Positions 43,189-51,222 of a stretch of DNA of 64,000 nucleotides are shown piece after piece (position 1 is the first letter of the stretch; the number at the start of each line of letters is the position of its first letter). The notes beneath the pieces are model-generated. The model searched no databases and was not told the origin of the DNA. It saw only the letters and a program-made list of their open reading frames with translations. Position numbers and translations under genes: made by a program. Location: contig CAYWWY010000002.1 of NCBI GenBank assembly GCA_964462525.1, positions 186,001 to 250,000 on the forward strand, in the 5' to 3' direction. This DNA is from CAYWWY01 sp964462525. GTDB taxonomy: Bacteria > Thermotogota > Thermotogae > MWEM01.

Positions 43189-43254
43189 CTGGTGATCCAA
43201 TATCGATTCCCCATTTTCATCCCAATGAGATCCGTAAACCAATCTTTCGCGTTT

Positions 43255-43285
43255 TTGACCGTTCAAAGCTGAATTGTGGTACAAT
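43255..43285 (+). promoter_or_regulatory. Probable promoter of trpS-scpA
   Basis: TTGACC (43255-43260) and TACAAT (43280-43285) are 19 bases apart; TG precedes the -10 by one base (extended form). It lies 35 bases before the trpS start and after the gdhA terminator. Confidence 0.6.
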
Positions 43286-43319
43286 TGACCCGTAAACCGA
43301 AAGCGCGGAGGTGCGAAAG

Positions 43320-44309
43320 GTGAGGATTGTTAGCGGCACAAGACCGACAGGTAAGCTTCATATTGGGCATTATGTTGGGATTTTGGAGCATTGGGTGCGC
43401 CTGCAAAATGAAGGAAATGAAACCTTTTTTTTCGTAGTCGATTGGCACGCGTTAACCACTGATTACGCAAATACCCAGATGATTCCGCAAAATACCTTTG
43501 AAGTCATAAAGACATTCTTAGCGTGTGGGCTGGATCCAGAAAAATCGGTACTTTTCGTTCAATCCGCTCTGAAAGAGACCGCAGAACTCACCTTGCTTTT
43601 TTCTATGTTTACATCAGTGGCGCGGTTAGAACGCGTCCCCACTTACAAAGACATGAAACAAGAATTATCCGATCGGGATTTGTCGAATATGGGCTTTCTC
43701 ATGTATCCCATTCTTCAAGCAGCCGATATCTTGGTCCTTCTGGGGGAGGCGGTTCCTGTCGGAGAAGACCAACTATCCCATCTCGAGCTGTCCAGAGAAA
43801 TTGCCCGGAGGTTCAACTATCTCTACGAAATCGATCTGTTCCCAGAGCCGAAATCCCTCCTGGCTCCTGTCACGAAACTTCTCGGAACCGATGGCCGGAA
43901 GATGTCAAAAAGTTATCGCAATGTCATCGAGATCGATTCTTCTCCGGAACAACTGAAACAAGCGATTCTTCCAATGATTACCGATCCAGCTCGTAAAAGA
44001 AAAACAGATCCGGGCAATCCAGAAAAGTGCCCAGTTTGGTCCTATCACAAGGCCTTTCAGATACCCCCTGATCAAGCACAATGGATTATTGAAGGATGTA
44101 CAAAAGCCAAAATCGGATGCATTGAGTGCAAAAAAGCGCTAATCCAAAACCTTACCGAAACCTTATCACCCATTTGGAGCAAGCTTTCTGAAATTAATCT
44201 GCGCCCTTCGATCATTCACCAAACAATTGAAGAGGGGAACCGGAAAGCGAAAATCATTGCCCGTCAGACTTTGGAAAAAGTCCGTACTGCGATGCATCTG
44301 ATGTCCTAA
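43320..44309 (+). CDS. trpS: Tryptophan--tRNA ligase
   Basis: A class I aminoacyl-tRNA synthetase, 329 residues. Both catalytic signatures are present: KLHIGHYVG near residue 13 and GRKMSKSYRN near 195. VVDWHALTTDYA and GEDQLSHLELSREIARRFN are also typical. GTG 43320, 9 bases after GGAGGT, gives the standard MRIVSGTRPTG start; GTG 43311 is too close to the ribosome site. scpA follows one base after the stop. Confidence 0.95.
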   Translation: MRIVSGTRPTGKLHIGHYVGILEHWVRLQNEGNETFFFVVDWHALTTDYANTQMIPQNTFEVIKTFLACGLDPEKSVLFVQSALKETAELTLLFSMFTSVARLERVPTYKDMKQELSDRDLSNMGFLMYPILQAADILVLLGEAVPVGEDQLSHLELSREIARRFNYLYEIDLFPEPKSLLAPVTKLLGTDGRKMSKSYRNVIEIDSSPEQLKQAILPMITDPARKRKTDPGNPEKCPVWSYHKAFQIPPDQAQWIIEGCTKAKIGCIECKKALIQNLTETLSPIWSKLSEINLRPSIIHQTIEEGNRKAKIIARQTLEKVRTAMHLMS

Positions 44310-44310
44310 G

Positions 44311-45033
44311 ATGAGCGAAGAACTTCAAGACACCTTTCAGTTTCAGATCGGAGCTTTTGAAGGATCCTTGGATTTGCTTCTCTTTCTCATCCGTAAACAC
44401 CAGATGGATATACGAGACATTCAAATTGCCTTGATTGCGGATGAATTTGCTTCTTACGTGGAAAAAATGCACCGAATTGATGTGTTTATCGCCTCTGATT
44501 TTTTGGTCATGGCTTCTACCCTCATGGAGTTGAAATCGAAAGCACTCTTGGCCAAAGAAGAAGATCAGGAGGAATTCCGGAACGCCAAAGCGCAACTGGA
44601 AAACCAGCTGCAAGAATATGAACAGATGAAGCAGATTGTCACCTTTTTGGACAGCCGCTATGAAGATGCCCAAAAACGATTTGGCGCAATCGTTCGAAAC
44701 AAAATCCTCCCCAAAGACCGGACGCGCGAATTACCGAAAAAACTACTGGAAATCTTTCGGAGCGCCTATAACGAGCTCAAACTAAGAGAAAAGGTATATC
44801 GAGTCAAAGGGGAGCGGTATTCACTCACCTCTCGTGTCCGAAGCCTTACGCAACGGCTCCAGGAGGAAGGTGATTTGGAGTTTCGCCAGCTTCTATCGGA
44901 ATCGGAAGACCGGATTTCCTTGATCGTCACTTTCTTGGCCATTCTTGAGATTGTCAAACTAGGCGTGGCCAACCTAGAAGAACGAGAAGCGGATGGGCAT
45001 TCAGAGTTTTGGATTGTTACCCCCTCCAAGTAA
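44311..45033 (+). CDS. scpA: Segregation and condensation protein A
   Basis: The kleisin of the SMC-ScpAB condensin. The 240-residue protein has the N-terminal FEGSLDLLLFLIRKHQMDIRDI and DFLVMASTLMELKSKALL, and a charged middle with a C-terminal winged-helix region. It follows trpS by one base and is followed by an unrelated gene rather than scpB, which usually lies next to it. Confidence 0.93.
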   Translation: MSEELQDTFQFQIGAFEGSLDLLLFLIRKHQMDIRDIQIALIADEFASYVEKMHRIDVFIASDFLVMASTLMELKSKALLAKEEDQEEFRNAKAQLENQLQEYEQMKQIVTFLDSRYEDAQKRFGAIVRNKILPKDRTRELPKKLLEIFRSAYNELKLREKVYRVKGERYSLTSRVRSLTQRLQEEGDLEFRQLLSESEDRISLIVTFLAILEIVKLGVANLEEREADGHSEFWIVTPSK

Positions 45034-45061
45034 CGGGAATCATCCAATTTATTCGGGCTTG

Positions 45062-45070
45062 TGATATAAT
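45062..45070 (+). promoter_or_regulatory. Extended -10 promoter before the DUF2007-like gene
   Basis: TGATATAAT is an extended -10 match, 20 bases before ATG 45091. The -35 region is weak. It may start the long unit running toward rpsA. Confidence 0.6.
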
Positions 45071-45090
45071 TGGGTCAAGGAGGTGATAAG

Positions 45091-45561
45091 ATGAAAATGC
45101 TAAAACTCTTCAAGTACAAAGAACAAGCAAGGACTATGATGGACATCTTAGAAGATAATGGGATTTCCTTTGAAGAGAAAAAAATGACTCCTGTCGAAAT
45201 TTGGGTTGAAGAAGAAGATTACGATAAAGCTTTTGGGTTGCTCAAAGAAAATATGAGATACCTTGAAAGCGTGATGGAAAAATGGTATTCTGTAACCACC
45301 ACCCCCGATGAAATGACCGCAGAAATCATTAAATCAACATTGGACGCGGCAGGAATCCCCTGTTTATTAAAAGGCCTTGCAATACCCTTTGGAGAACCGG
45401 TAATTATGGGACAAACAGGGATTGTACCCATGGAGATTTTGGTCCCGTCTTCTTGTTATGACGAAGCAAAAGATATCATTGAGATTACGATAAGCCAGGA
45501 TGATGAGGACGAAACCTGCGGAGAAAAAAAGGATGATGAGGAGGAGGATTCCGGTTCATGA
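45091..45561 (+). CDS. DUF2007-like putative signal-transducing protein
   Basis: A 156-residue soluble protein with two related segments: residues 1-60 (KLFKYKEQARTMMDILEDNGI) and 65-130 (AEIIKSTLDAAGIPCLLKG). Both resemble the DUF2007 fold, a small domain of unknown function that occurs beside many metabolic genes. The C-terminus is a highly acidic tail of about 25 residues (DDEDETCGEKKDDEEEDSG). ATG 45091 follows AGGAGGTG. It overlaps gcvT by four bases. Confidence 0.65.
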   Translation: MKMLKLFKYKEQARTMMDILEDNGISFEEKKMTPVEIWVEEEDYDKAFGLLKENMRYLESVMEKWYSVTTTPDEMTAEIIKSTLDAAGIPCLLKGLAIPFGEPVIMGQTGIVPMEILVPSSCYDEAKDIIEITISQDDEDETCGEKKDDEEEDSGS

Positions 45562-46679
45562 CAGATAAAGAAAACACACAGACCAAGACAACAGCCCTTT
45601 ACCCAGAGCACAAGAGGCTGGACGCCAAAATAGTCGATTTCGCCGGTTGGAGTATGCCAATGCAGTATTCTGGCATTCTTGACGAAGTCCGAGCTGTCCG
45701 CAGCAATGCGGGGCTTTTCGACATCAGCCATATGGGCGAAATTCGAGTTAATGGACCTGATGCGATCCCATTTTGCAACTATCTTTTGACCAACAATATT
45801 GAAACAATGAAGTTCGGAGAGGTCTGCTACACTATGCTGTGTAATAATCAGGGCGGAGTGATCGATGACCTTCTCGCATACAAGATCCGAAAGGACGAAA
45901 TCCTCTTGGTAGTCAACGCATCCAATGCAAGCAAATGTTTCGCATGGATTCAATCTCAAACCCAAGGGTTTGTCGTTCATGTTGAAGACGCTTCCAATGC
46001 CTTCGCGCAAATCGCATTACAAGGTCCGAATTCGCAGTCTCTTTTGGAATCGGTGTCTGGAGTCGAACTAGAGGCGATCGATTTTTATTCTTTTGCAATT
46101 GGACGAATTAACGGAATCGAATGCATCGTTTCTCGAACCGGTTATACGGGAGAAGACGGATTTGAGTTCTATCTCCATCCCGACGCTGCCAAACCCTTAT
46201 GGAGGAAACTAATCGAGTTGGGAGCCAAACCAGCTGGACTTGGCGCGCGAGACCTCCTCCGGTTTGAAGCGTGCTATATGTTGTACGGACATGAATTGGA
46301 TGAACAGACAACTCCTTTGGAAGCGGGGCTTTCATGGACAGTAGATCTGGCCAAACCATTTATTGGCCATTCAGCCCTAAAGCAGCAGAAAGAAGAAGGC
46401 GTTAGCAAACGGTTGAAAGGCCTTCAAACTCTCGAAAAAGGCGGGATACCAAGACAAGGCAATCCAGTAATTGTCAAGGGAAAAAAAGTCGGACACGTCA
46501 CTTCGGGAAATCAGTCCCCCTCCGTTGGAGAAAACCTTGCGATGGCTTATCTACCGAAAGACATTAAAATTGGTGCGGAAGTCGATATATCGATTCGAGA
46601 AAACAAAACAGTTCCCGCCAAAGTAATCAAAATGCCGTTCTACCGGGGAAGTGTTCGAACCAAGAAAAAATCACCATAA
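45558..46679 (+). CDS. gcvT: Aminomethyltransferase (glycine cleavage T protein)
   Basis: It transfers the aminomethyl carbon from lipoylated H protein to tetrahydrofolate, releasing ammonia. The 373-residue protein shows DISHMGEIRVNG, GYTGEDGFEFYL and GLGARDLLRFEA, all family signatures, and the folate-binding barrel. ATG 45558 overlaps the upstream gene; gcvH follows. The P-protein genes and lpd are not in the window. Confidence 0.95.
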   Translation: MTDKENTQTKTTALYPEHKRLDAKIVDFAGWSMPMQYSGILDEVRAVRSNAGLFDISHMGEIRVNGPDAIPFCNYLLTNNIETMKFGEVCYTMLCNNQGGVIDDLLAYKIRKDEILLVVNASNASKCFAWIQSQTQGFVVHVEDASNAFAQIALQGPNSQSLLESVSGVELEAIDFYSFAIGRINGIECIVSRTGYTGEDGFEFYLHPDAAKPLWRKLIELGAKPAGLGARDLLRFEACYMLYGHELDEQTTPLEAGLSWTVDLAKPFIGHSALKQQKEEGVSKRLKGLQTLEKGGIPRQGNPVIVKGKKVGHVTSGNQSPSVGENLAMAYLPKDIKIGAEVDISIRENKTVPAKVIKMPFYRGSVRTKKKSP

Positions 46680-46699
46680 ACCAGAAGGGGATGAATAAC

Positions 46700-47065
46700 A
46701 TGAAAAAGTATACGCAATCTCATGAATGGGTGGAGTTAGCGGGCACACGAGCAACAATTGGGATTAGCAACCACGCCCAGGAAGAACTTGGAGATGTTGT
46801 ATATGTAGATTTGCCCGAAGTGGGAAAAAAAGCGAAAAAGGGGCAGGTCATTTGCTCTATTGAATCCGTAAAGGCGGCGAGTGATATATACACTCCTGTT
46901 GACGGAGAAGTGGCTGAAATCAATACCCTTTTAGATTCATCCCCAGAGACGATCAACCAAGATGCCGAAGGGGAAGGGTGGATCATTCGATTGGAAGGGG
47001 TTCAATCCGAACAGCTGGAAGGATTGATGGATCAAGACGCGTATTTGAAAATGATCCAAGAATAA
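46700..47065 (+). CDS. gcvH: Glycine cleavage system H protein
   Basis: A lipoyl-carrier protein, 121 residues, shuttling intermediates between P, T and L proteins. The lipoylation site is the Lys in ESVKAASD near residue 57. SHEWVE and GDVVYVDLPEVG are typical. ATG 46700 is 9 bases after GAAGGGG; ATG 46691 abuts the site. It follows gcvT by 20 bases. Confidence 0.95.
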   Translation: MKKYTQSHEWVELAGTRATIGISNHAQEELGDVVYVDLPEVGKKAKKGQVICSIESVKAASDIYTPVDGEVAEINTLLDSSPETINQDAEGEGWIIRLEGVQSEQLEGLMDQDAYLKMIQE

Positions 47066-47078
47066 GGAGCCCGATTCG

Positions 47079-47546
47079 ATGGTCCACATTCGATTTCGGA
47101 TCAATGGAAAAAATCAGGAAGCTGACGTTCCCGATGATCTGAGGGCTTTGGATTTTCTCAGAGAGTCCCTTTCTCTCACCGGAGTCAAAGAAGGGTGCGG
47201 AGAAGGCGAATGCGGGGCATGCACGATCCTTATGGATGGTGAAGCGGTCTGTTCTTGTCTGCTTTTTGCTGCTCAGTTAGACGGAAAAGAAATCATAACA
47301 ATCGAAGGACTCGAAACGGACCATGGTCTTCATCCAATTCAACAATCGTTTATCGATGAAGGGGCTGTTCAATGCGGGTTTTGTACTCCGGGGATGATTC
47401 TGGCCGCTAAGGCCCTTTTGGACCATAACCCCAATCCCAGTCCTCAAGAAATCCGAAAAGGACTGGAAGGCAACCTTTGTCGTTGTACAGGATACGTCAA
47501 AATTGAGAATGCCGTGGAAAAGGCATCCCAGAAAATGAAGGAATGA
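47079..47546 (+). CDS. [2Fe-2S] small subunit of a xanthine dehydrogenase-family enzyme, orphan
   Basis: A 155-residue protein with the two [2Fe-2S] clusters of CoxS/XdhC/HcrC subunits: GCGEGECGACTILMDG with a following Cys in CSC, and QCGFCTPGMI with EGNLCRCTGYVKI. Such subunits normally carry electrons for molybdopterin hydroxylases that oxidise purines, CO or aldehydes. No catalytic or FAD subunit gene is adjacent: gcvH lies 13 bases upstream and aspS 7 bases downstream. The ATG follows AAGGAGC. Either the partners are encoded elsewhere or this is an isolated electron carrier. Confidence 0.9.
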   Translation: MVHIRFRINGKNQEADVPDDLRALDFLRESLSLTGVKEGCGEGECGACTILMDGEAVCSCLLFAAQLDGKEIITIEGLETDHGLHPIQQSFIDEGAVQCGFCTPGMILAAKALLDHNPNPSPQEIRKGLEGNLCRCTGYVKIENAVEKASQKMKE

Positions 47547-47553
47547 ACAGATC

Positions 47554-49344
47554 ATGAAAAAACGCACACATACCTGCGGGGAACTGCAACGGACCAAAGC
47601 GGGTAGCACAGTTGTTCTGAACGGATGGGTCAACCGAATTCGCAACCTTGGAGGGATCATCTTTTTTTCCTTGCGGGACCGGTATGGAGTCACACAAATC
47701 ACCGTGCATCCCGATACGCAATCCTATGCTCTGGCCGCTTCCTTACGCGGGGAAGACGTGGTCTGCGTACGTGGCGAAGTCATTGAACGACCAGAAGAGG
47801 CGCGAAATCTCGAAATGACCACGGGAGAAATAGAAGTGCTTGCCCAAGAAGTCGAGCTTTTGTCCAAAGCAACAACACCCCCTATCTACACGAATAAAGA
47901 AGAGGATGTTACCGAAGAAATGCGTTTGCGATATCGGTATTTGGATCTGCGGAAGCCGCGAATGCAAAAAAACCTCATCCTGCGTCATCAGGTCGCGCAC
48001 GCAATCCGGAACTTCTTTGATCGGGAAGGGTTCCTCGATATCGAAACCCCTATTCTGAACAAAAGCACTCCGGAAGGCGCTCGGGACTATTTAGTTCCTT
48101 CCCGGATGAAACCCGGAAAGGTCTACGCGCTTCCTCAGTCGCCGCAGATTCTCAAACAACTGTTGATGATCGCTGGAACCGACCGATATTATCAGATTGC
48201 CAAATGCTTTCGGGACGAAGATCTCCGCGCTGATCGACAGCCAGAGTTTACGCAGATCGATTACGAAATGTCCTTCGCTACGGAAGAAGATGTTATGGAA
48301 CTGACGGAAGCGATGCTGACCCAAGTCTTTCGTGCAGTCAAAGGAGTCGAGATTTCTCATCCATTCCCGATAATCTCATTCGAACAAGCGATGAATGAGT
48401 ATGGGACGGACAAGCCCGACATCCGCTATGACATGAAACTCCAAGAAGTATCGGAGTATTTCCAGAAATCCTCCTTCGCGATTGCAAAAGACATCCTTCA
48501 TCAAGGGGGCGTCGTCAAGGGCTTCACCCTCTCAGAAAATGGAACCACCTATTCCCGGAAAACCATAACTGAACTGGAGACCTTTGTCCGGCAATATGGC
48601 GCCGAGGGGTTGATGACCATGAAATACGGGAATGAAGGGATCCAGTCTTCCTTTCAGAAATACTTCAGTCCTGAATCACTGCATTCTCTTTCTGCGCGGA
48701 TGAACATGAGCCAAGGAGCGATGGCGTTTTTGATTATGGGTGAAAAAGAAACAGTCAATACGGCATTAGGCGCGTTAAGGACGCACATCGCAAAAAGAGA
48801 AAAGATAACCAACAATCGACCCGACGCCTTCTTATGGGTAAATCGGTTCCCTATGTTTCACTACGATGAGGAATCCAAACGGTATATTGCTGAACACCAC
48901 CCTTTTACCCTTCCGGTGATGGATGAATTTAATCGATGGAATCATCAAGATCCTTTACGAATTCACGCGCATGCCTACGATGTTGTTATGAACGGCTGGG
49001 AGCTTGGCGGTGGAAGCGTTCGGATACACGACAGCGAAACTCAAAAAAAGGTCTTTACCCTTTTGGGATTGGACGAAACGGATCAAAAGGAAAAGTTTGG
49101 TTTTCTGCTGGAAGCATTTTTGTATGGAACTCCGCCACATGCGGGATGTGCGTTGGGTTTGGATCGGCTTGTTGCATTGATGGCTGGAGAAGAATACATT
49201 CGTGAAGTGATCGCTTTTCCGAAAACAACAACAGGAACCTGCCTTATGACTGGCGCGCCTTCAGAAGTTCCGGAAGACCAGCTTCGCATCTTGGGGTTGG
49301 AAGTTCTTTCAAACCGAAGACCATCAAAGGAGGGAGTATCATGA
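47554..49344 (+). CDS. aspS: Aspartate--tRNA ligase
   Basis: A class II synthetase of 596 residues. It has an N-terminal OB fold (GWVNRIRNLGGIIFFSLRD), motif 2 with FRDEDLRADRQPEFTQID, the bacterial GAD insertion in the middle and motif 3 GCALGLDRLVALMAG. The GGGSVRIHD stretch is typical of bacterial AspRS. It overlaps the STAS gene by four bases. Confidence 0.96.
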   Translation: MKKRTHTCGELQRTKAGSTVVLNGWVNRIRNLGGIIFFSLRDRYGVTQITVHPDTQSYALAASLRGEDVVCVRGEVIERPEEARNLEMTTGEIEVLAQEVELLSKATTPPIYTNKEEDVTEEMRLRYRYLDLRKPRMQKNLILRHQVAHAIRNFFDREGFLDIETPILNKSTPEGARDYLVPSRMKPGKVYALPQSPQILKQLLMIAGTDRYYQIAKCFRDEDLRADRQPEFTQIDYEMSFATEEDVMELTEAMLTQVFRAVKGVEISHPFPIISFEQAMNEYGTDKPDIRYDMKLQEVSEYFQKSSFAIAKDILHQGGVVKGFTLSENGTTYSRKTITELETFVRQYGAEGLMTMKYGNEGIQSSFQKYFSPESLHSLSARMNMSQGAMAFLIMGEKETVNTALGALRTHIAKREKITNNRPDAFLWVNRFPMFHYDEESKRYIAEHHPFTLPVMDEFNRWNHQDPLRIHAHAYDVVMNGWELGGGSVRIHDSETQKKVFTLLGLDETDQKEKFGFLLEAFLYGTPPHAGCALGLDRLVALMAGEEYIREVIAFPKTTTGTCLMTGAPSEVPEDQLRILGLEVLSNRRPSKEGVS

Positions 49345-49676
49345 ACGAGATTTCATTCCAGGTTCAAGAAATGGATGATGCTGTGGTCGTCCGTATCATT
49401 GGTGATATTGACGCATATCACTCCCCGAAACTCAAAGAAAACTTAGAGGATCATATCCGGGGCGATTGTCCCACACTTCTGTTGGACCTTTCTATGGTGC
49501 CCTATATTGATAGCGCCGGTTTGGGAACACTCGTGTCCGTCCTCCGGGAGACTCGAAACTATAAGAAGACACTCAAACTGATCGGCTTGCGGCAAAACAT
49601 CCGGAGAATATTCGAGATGACCCGCCTTGATAAAATATTTATCATTATGGATACCGTGGAGGAAGGACTGAAATGA
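49341..49676 (+). CDS. STAS-domain anti-sigma factor antagonist
   Basis: A 111-residue SpoIIAA/RsbV-like protein. The serine phosphorylated by partner kinases is in the stretch PYIDSAGLGTL near residue 57. No anti-sigma kinase (SpoIIAB/RsbW) gene is next to it. A homologous gene lies between aspS and cmk in Thermotoga as I recall. The four-base overlaps on both sides show co-translation with aspS and cmk. Confidence 0.88.
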   Translation: MNEISFQVQEMDDAVVVRIIGDIDAYHSPKLKENLEDHIRGDCPTLLLDLSMVPYIDSAGLGTLVSVLRETRNYKKTLKLIGLRQNIRRIFEMTRLDKIFIIMDTVEEGLK

Positions 49677-50347
49677 ACCCGGTATTTTGCTTGGCCATAG
49701 ATGGCCCGGCGGGAAGTGGGAAAAGCACAGTTGCCCAAAAGCTTGCAGAGCGGTTTTCTTTGACCCATTTCGATAGTGGCGCTCTATATAGAAGCATTGC
49801 GTTTTTCCTCATAAACAAAAGCGTGATTGAATCGGATCCTTCCGAATGGATCACCCTGTTGGACAGCATTTCATTCTCCTTTGAGGAAAACCACCTCTAT
49901 TTGAACCAAAAAAAAGTAGGAGAGGAAATACGAACCCCTGAGGTAGGAAGATGGGCTTCTCCAGTGTCTTCATACCCTGAAGTGCGAGAAAAAGTGAATC
50001 AATCCATACGAGATATGGCATCGGGCAAGACTATTGTAATGGAGGGCAGAGATATAGGTACCGTTGTTTTTCCCGAAGCAAACCTGAAGGTGTTCTTGGA
50101 AGCGTCTTTGGAAGAAAGAGCGCTTCGAAGACGTAAGGAATGGGAGCAAGAAGGCATCCAAAGATCGTTCGAAGAGACGCTAGAAGAACTGAAAGAACGC
50201 GACGAACGAGATAGTCAAAGGGTTCACGCACCGTTAAGACCTGCCGAAGACGCTATTGTTTTGGACACGACCGATCTGACTTTAGAAGAAGTGGTATCGA
50301 CGATTGGCATTTGGGTAGATGCGATATGGAAAGGAAAATCTCCATAG
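49673..50347 (+). CDS. cmk: Cytidylate kinase
   Basis: It phosphorylates CMP and dCMP with ATP. The 224-residue protein has the P-loop GPAGSGKSTVA, the substrate-binding DSGALYRSIA and GRDIGTVVFPEA, and the LID region with Arg-rich SLEERALRRRKEW. ATG overlaps the STAS gene by four bases; the end overlaps ispH by 22 bases. Confidence 0.95.
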   Translation: MNPVFCLAIDGPAGSGKSTVAQKLAERFSLTHFDSGALYRSIAFFLINKSVIESDPSEWITLLDSISFSFEENHLYLNQKKVGEEIRTPEVGRWASPVSSYPEVREKVNQSIRDMASGKTIVMEGRDIGTVVFPEANLKVFLEASLEERALRRRKEWEQEGIQRSFEETLEELKERDERDSQRVHAPLRPAEDAIVLDTTDLTLEEVVSTIGIWVDAIWKGKSP

Positions 50348-51216
50348 TCAACGCGCATTTGGCCCATAGTATCGGGTTTTGTTCGGGTGTGCATAAAGCG
50401 GTTGAAACAGCCCGGATGTTGCTTGAACAGGGAGAACAGGTCTGCGTTACCGGAGAGTTGGTGCATAACCCCTCGGTAATGCGTTCGCTTGTTGCCCTTG
50501 GGCTTCAGATATTGAACTCCGATCATCTTGAGGACCTAACCGGAAAGACTGTGTTGGTAAGGGCCCATGGAGTTTCCCCGTCGGTTTTTGCGGATCTCCA
50601 AAAGAGAGCGGCGAGGCTTGTTGATTTGACTTGTCCCATTGTGAAGCAGCTATTCCGACAAGCGCAGAGCCTTCGAAACCTAACGTATGATGTATTTGTC
50701 CTTGGAACGTCCCATCATCCGGAGATGCAAGCGCTCATGGGCTATGCTCCAGGGATCCGAGTGATTGAAAGTTTGGAGGCCCTCCAAGCCCATTGGAAAT
50801 TGAAAGATTTGAATCAAAGTCTTGCTCTGTTATCGCAAACTACGGTTTCAGAACTCGACTTTCGGTCTGTTGTCCTTTGGATGATTCAATCGCTCAAACC
50901 ATTTCAAAGCCTTCAAGTTGTCAATACAATTTGTCCCATATCAAGAGATCGTCAAAAAGAGGTTCAAAAAATGGCTCGGGAACTGGATGGGGTAATTGTT
51001 GTGGGCGGAATGAACAGCTCCAATACCAGAAAACTCGTCGATATTGCCCGGGCATATCTGGAAGAACCCATACATATTGAACACCCAGAAGAGATTCGTG
51101 TTCATTGCAAACGGATGAAACCGAATGCTTCATATGGAATAATAAGCGGTACATCGACACCCGTACAGGATGTGCGGATGACCCAGGAAATCATTCTGAG
51201 AAATACAGGAGGTTGA
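50326..51216 (+). CDS. ispH: 4-hydroxy-3-methylbut-2-enyl diphosphate reductase
   Basis: The last enzyme of the MEP isoprenoid pathway, making IPP and DMAPP. The 296-residue protein keeps the three cluster cysteines (GFCSGV, LTCPIV, NTICPIS) and the substrate residues in HNPSV, RAHGV, SHHPEM, SQTTV, NSSN and SGTSTP. All appear intact. It overlaps cmk and precedes rpsA by 6 bases, an order shared with Thermotoga and many Clostridia. ATG 50326 has little upstream ribosome-site sequence and may depend on coupling to cmk. Confidence 0.95.
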   Translation: MERKISIVNAHLAHSIGFCSGVHKAVETARMLLEQGEQVCVTGELVHNPSVMRSLVALGLQILNSDHLEDLTGKTVLVRAHGVSPSVFADLQKRAARLVDLTCPIVKQLFRQAQSLRNLTYDVFVLGTSHHPEMQALMGYAPGIRVIESLEALQAHWKLKDLNQSLALLSQTTVSELDFRSVVLWMIQSLKPFQSLQVVNTICPISRDRQKEVQKMARELDGVIVVGGMNSSNTRKLVDIARAYLEEPIHIEHPEEIRVHCKRMKPNASYGIISGTSTPVQDVRMTQEIILRNTGG

Positions 51217-51222
51217 ACTAAG

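Noticed and set aside
43100..43319. T-box leader before trpS
   Set aside because: The gap holds the gdhA terminator and a promoter close to the start; there is no room for a T-box and no TGGNACCGCG-like stretch.
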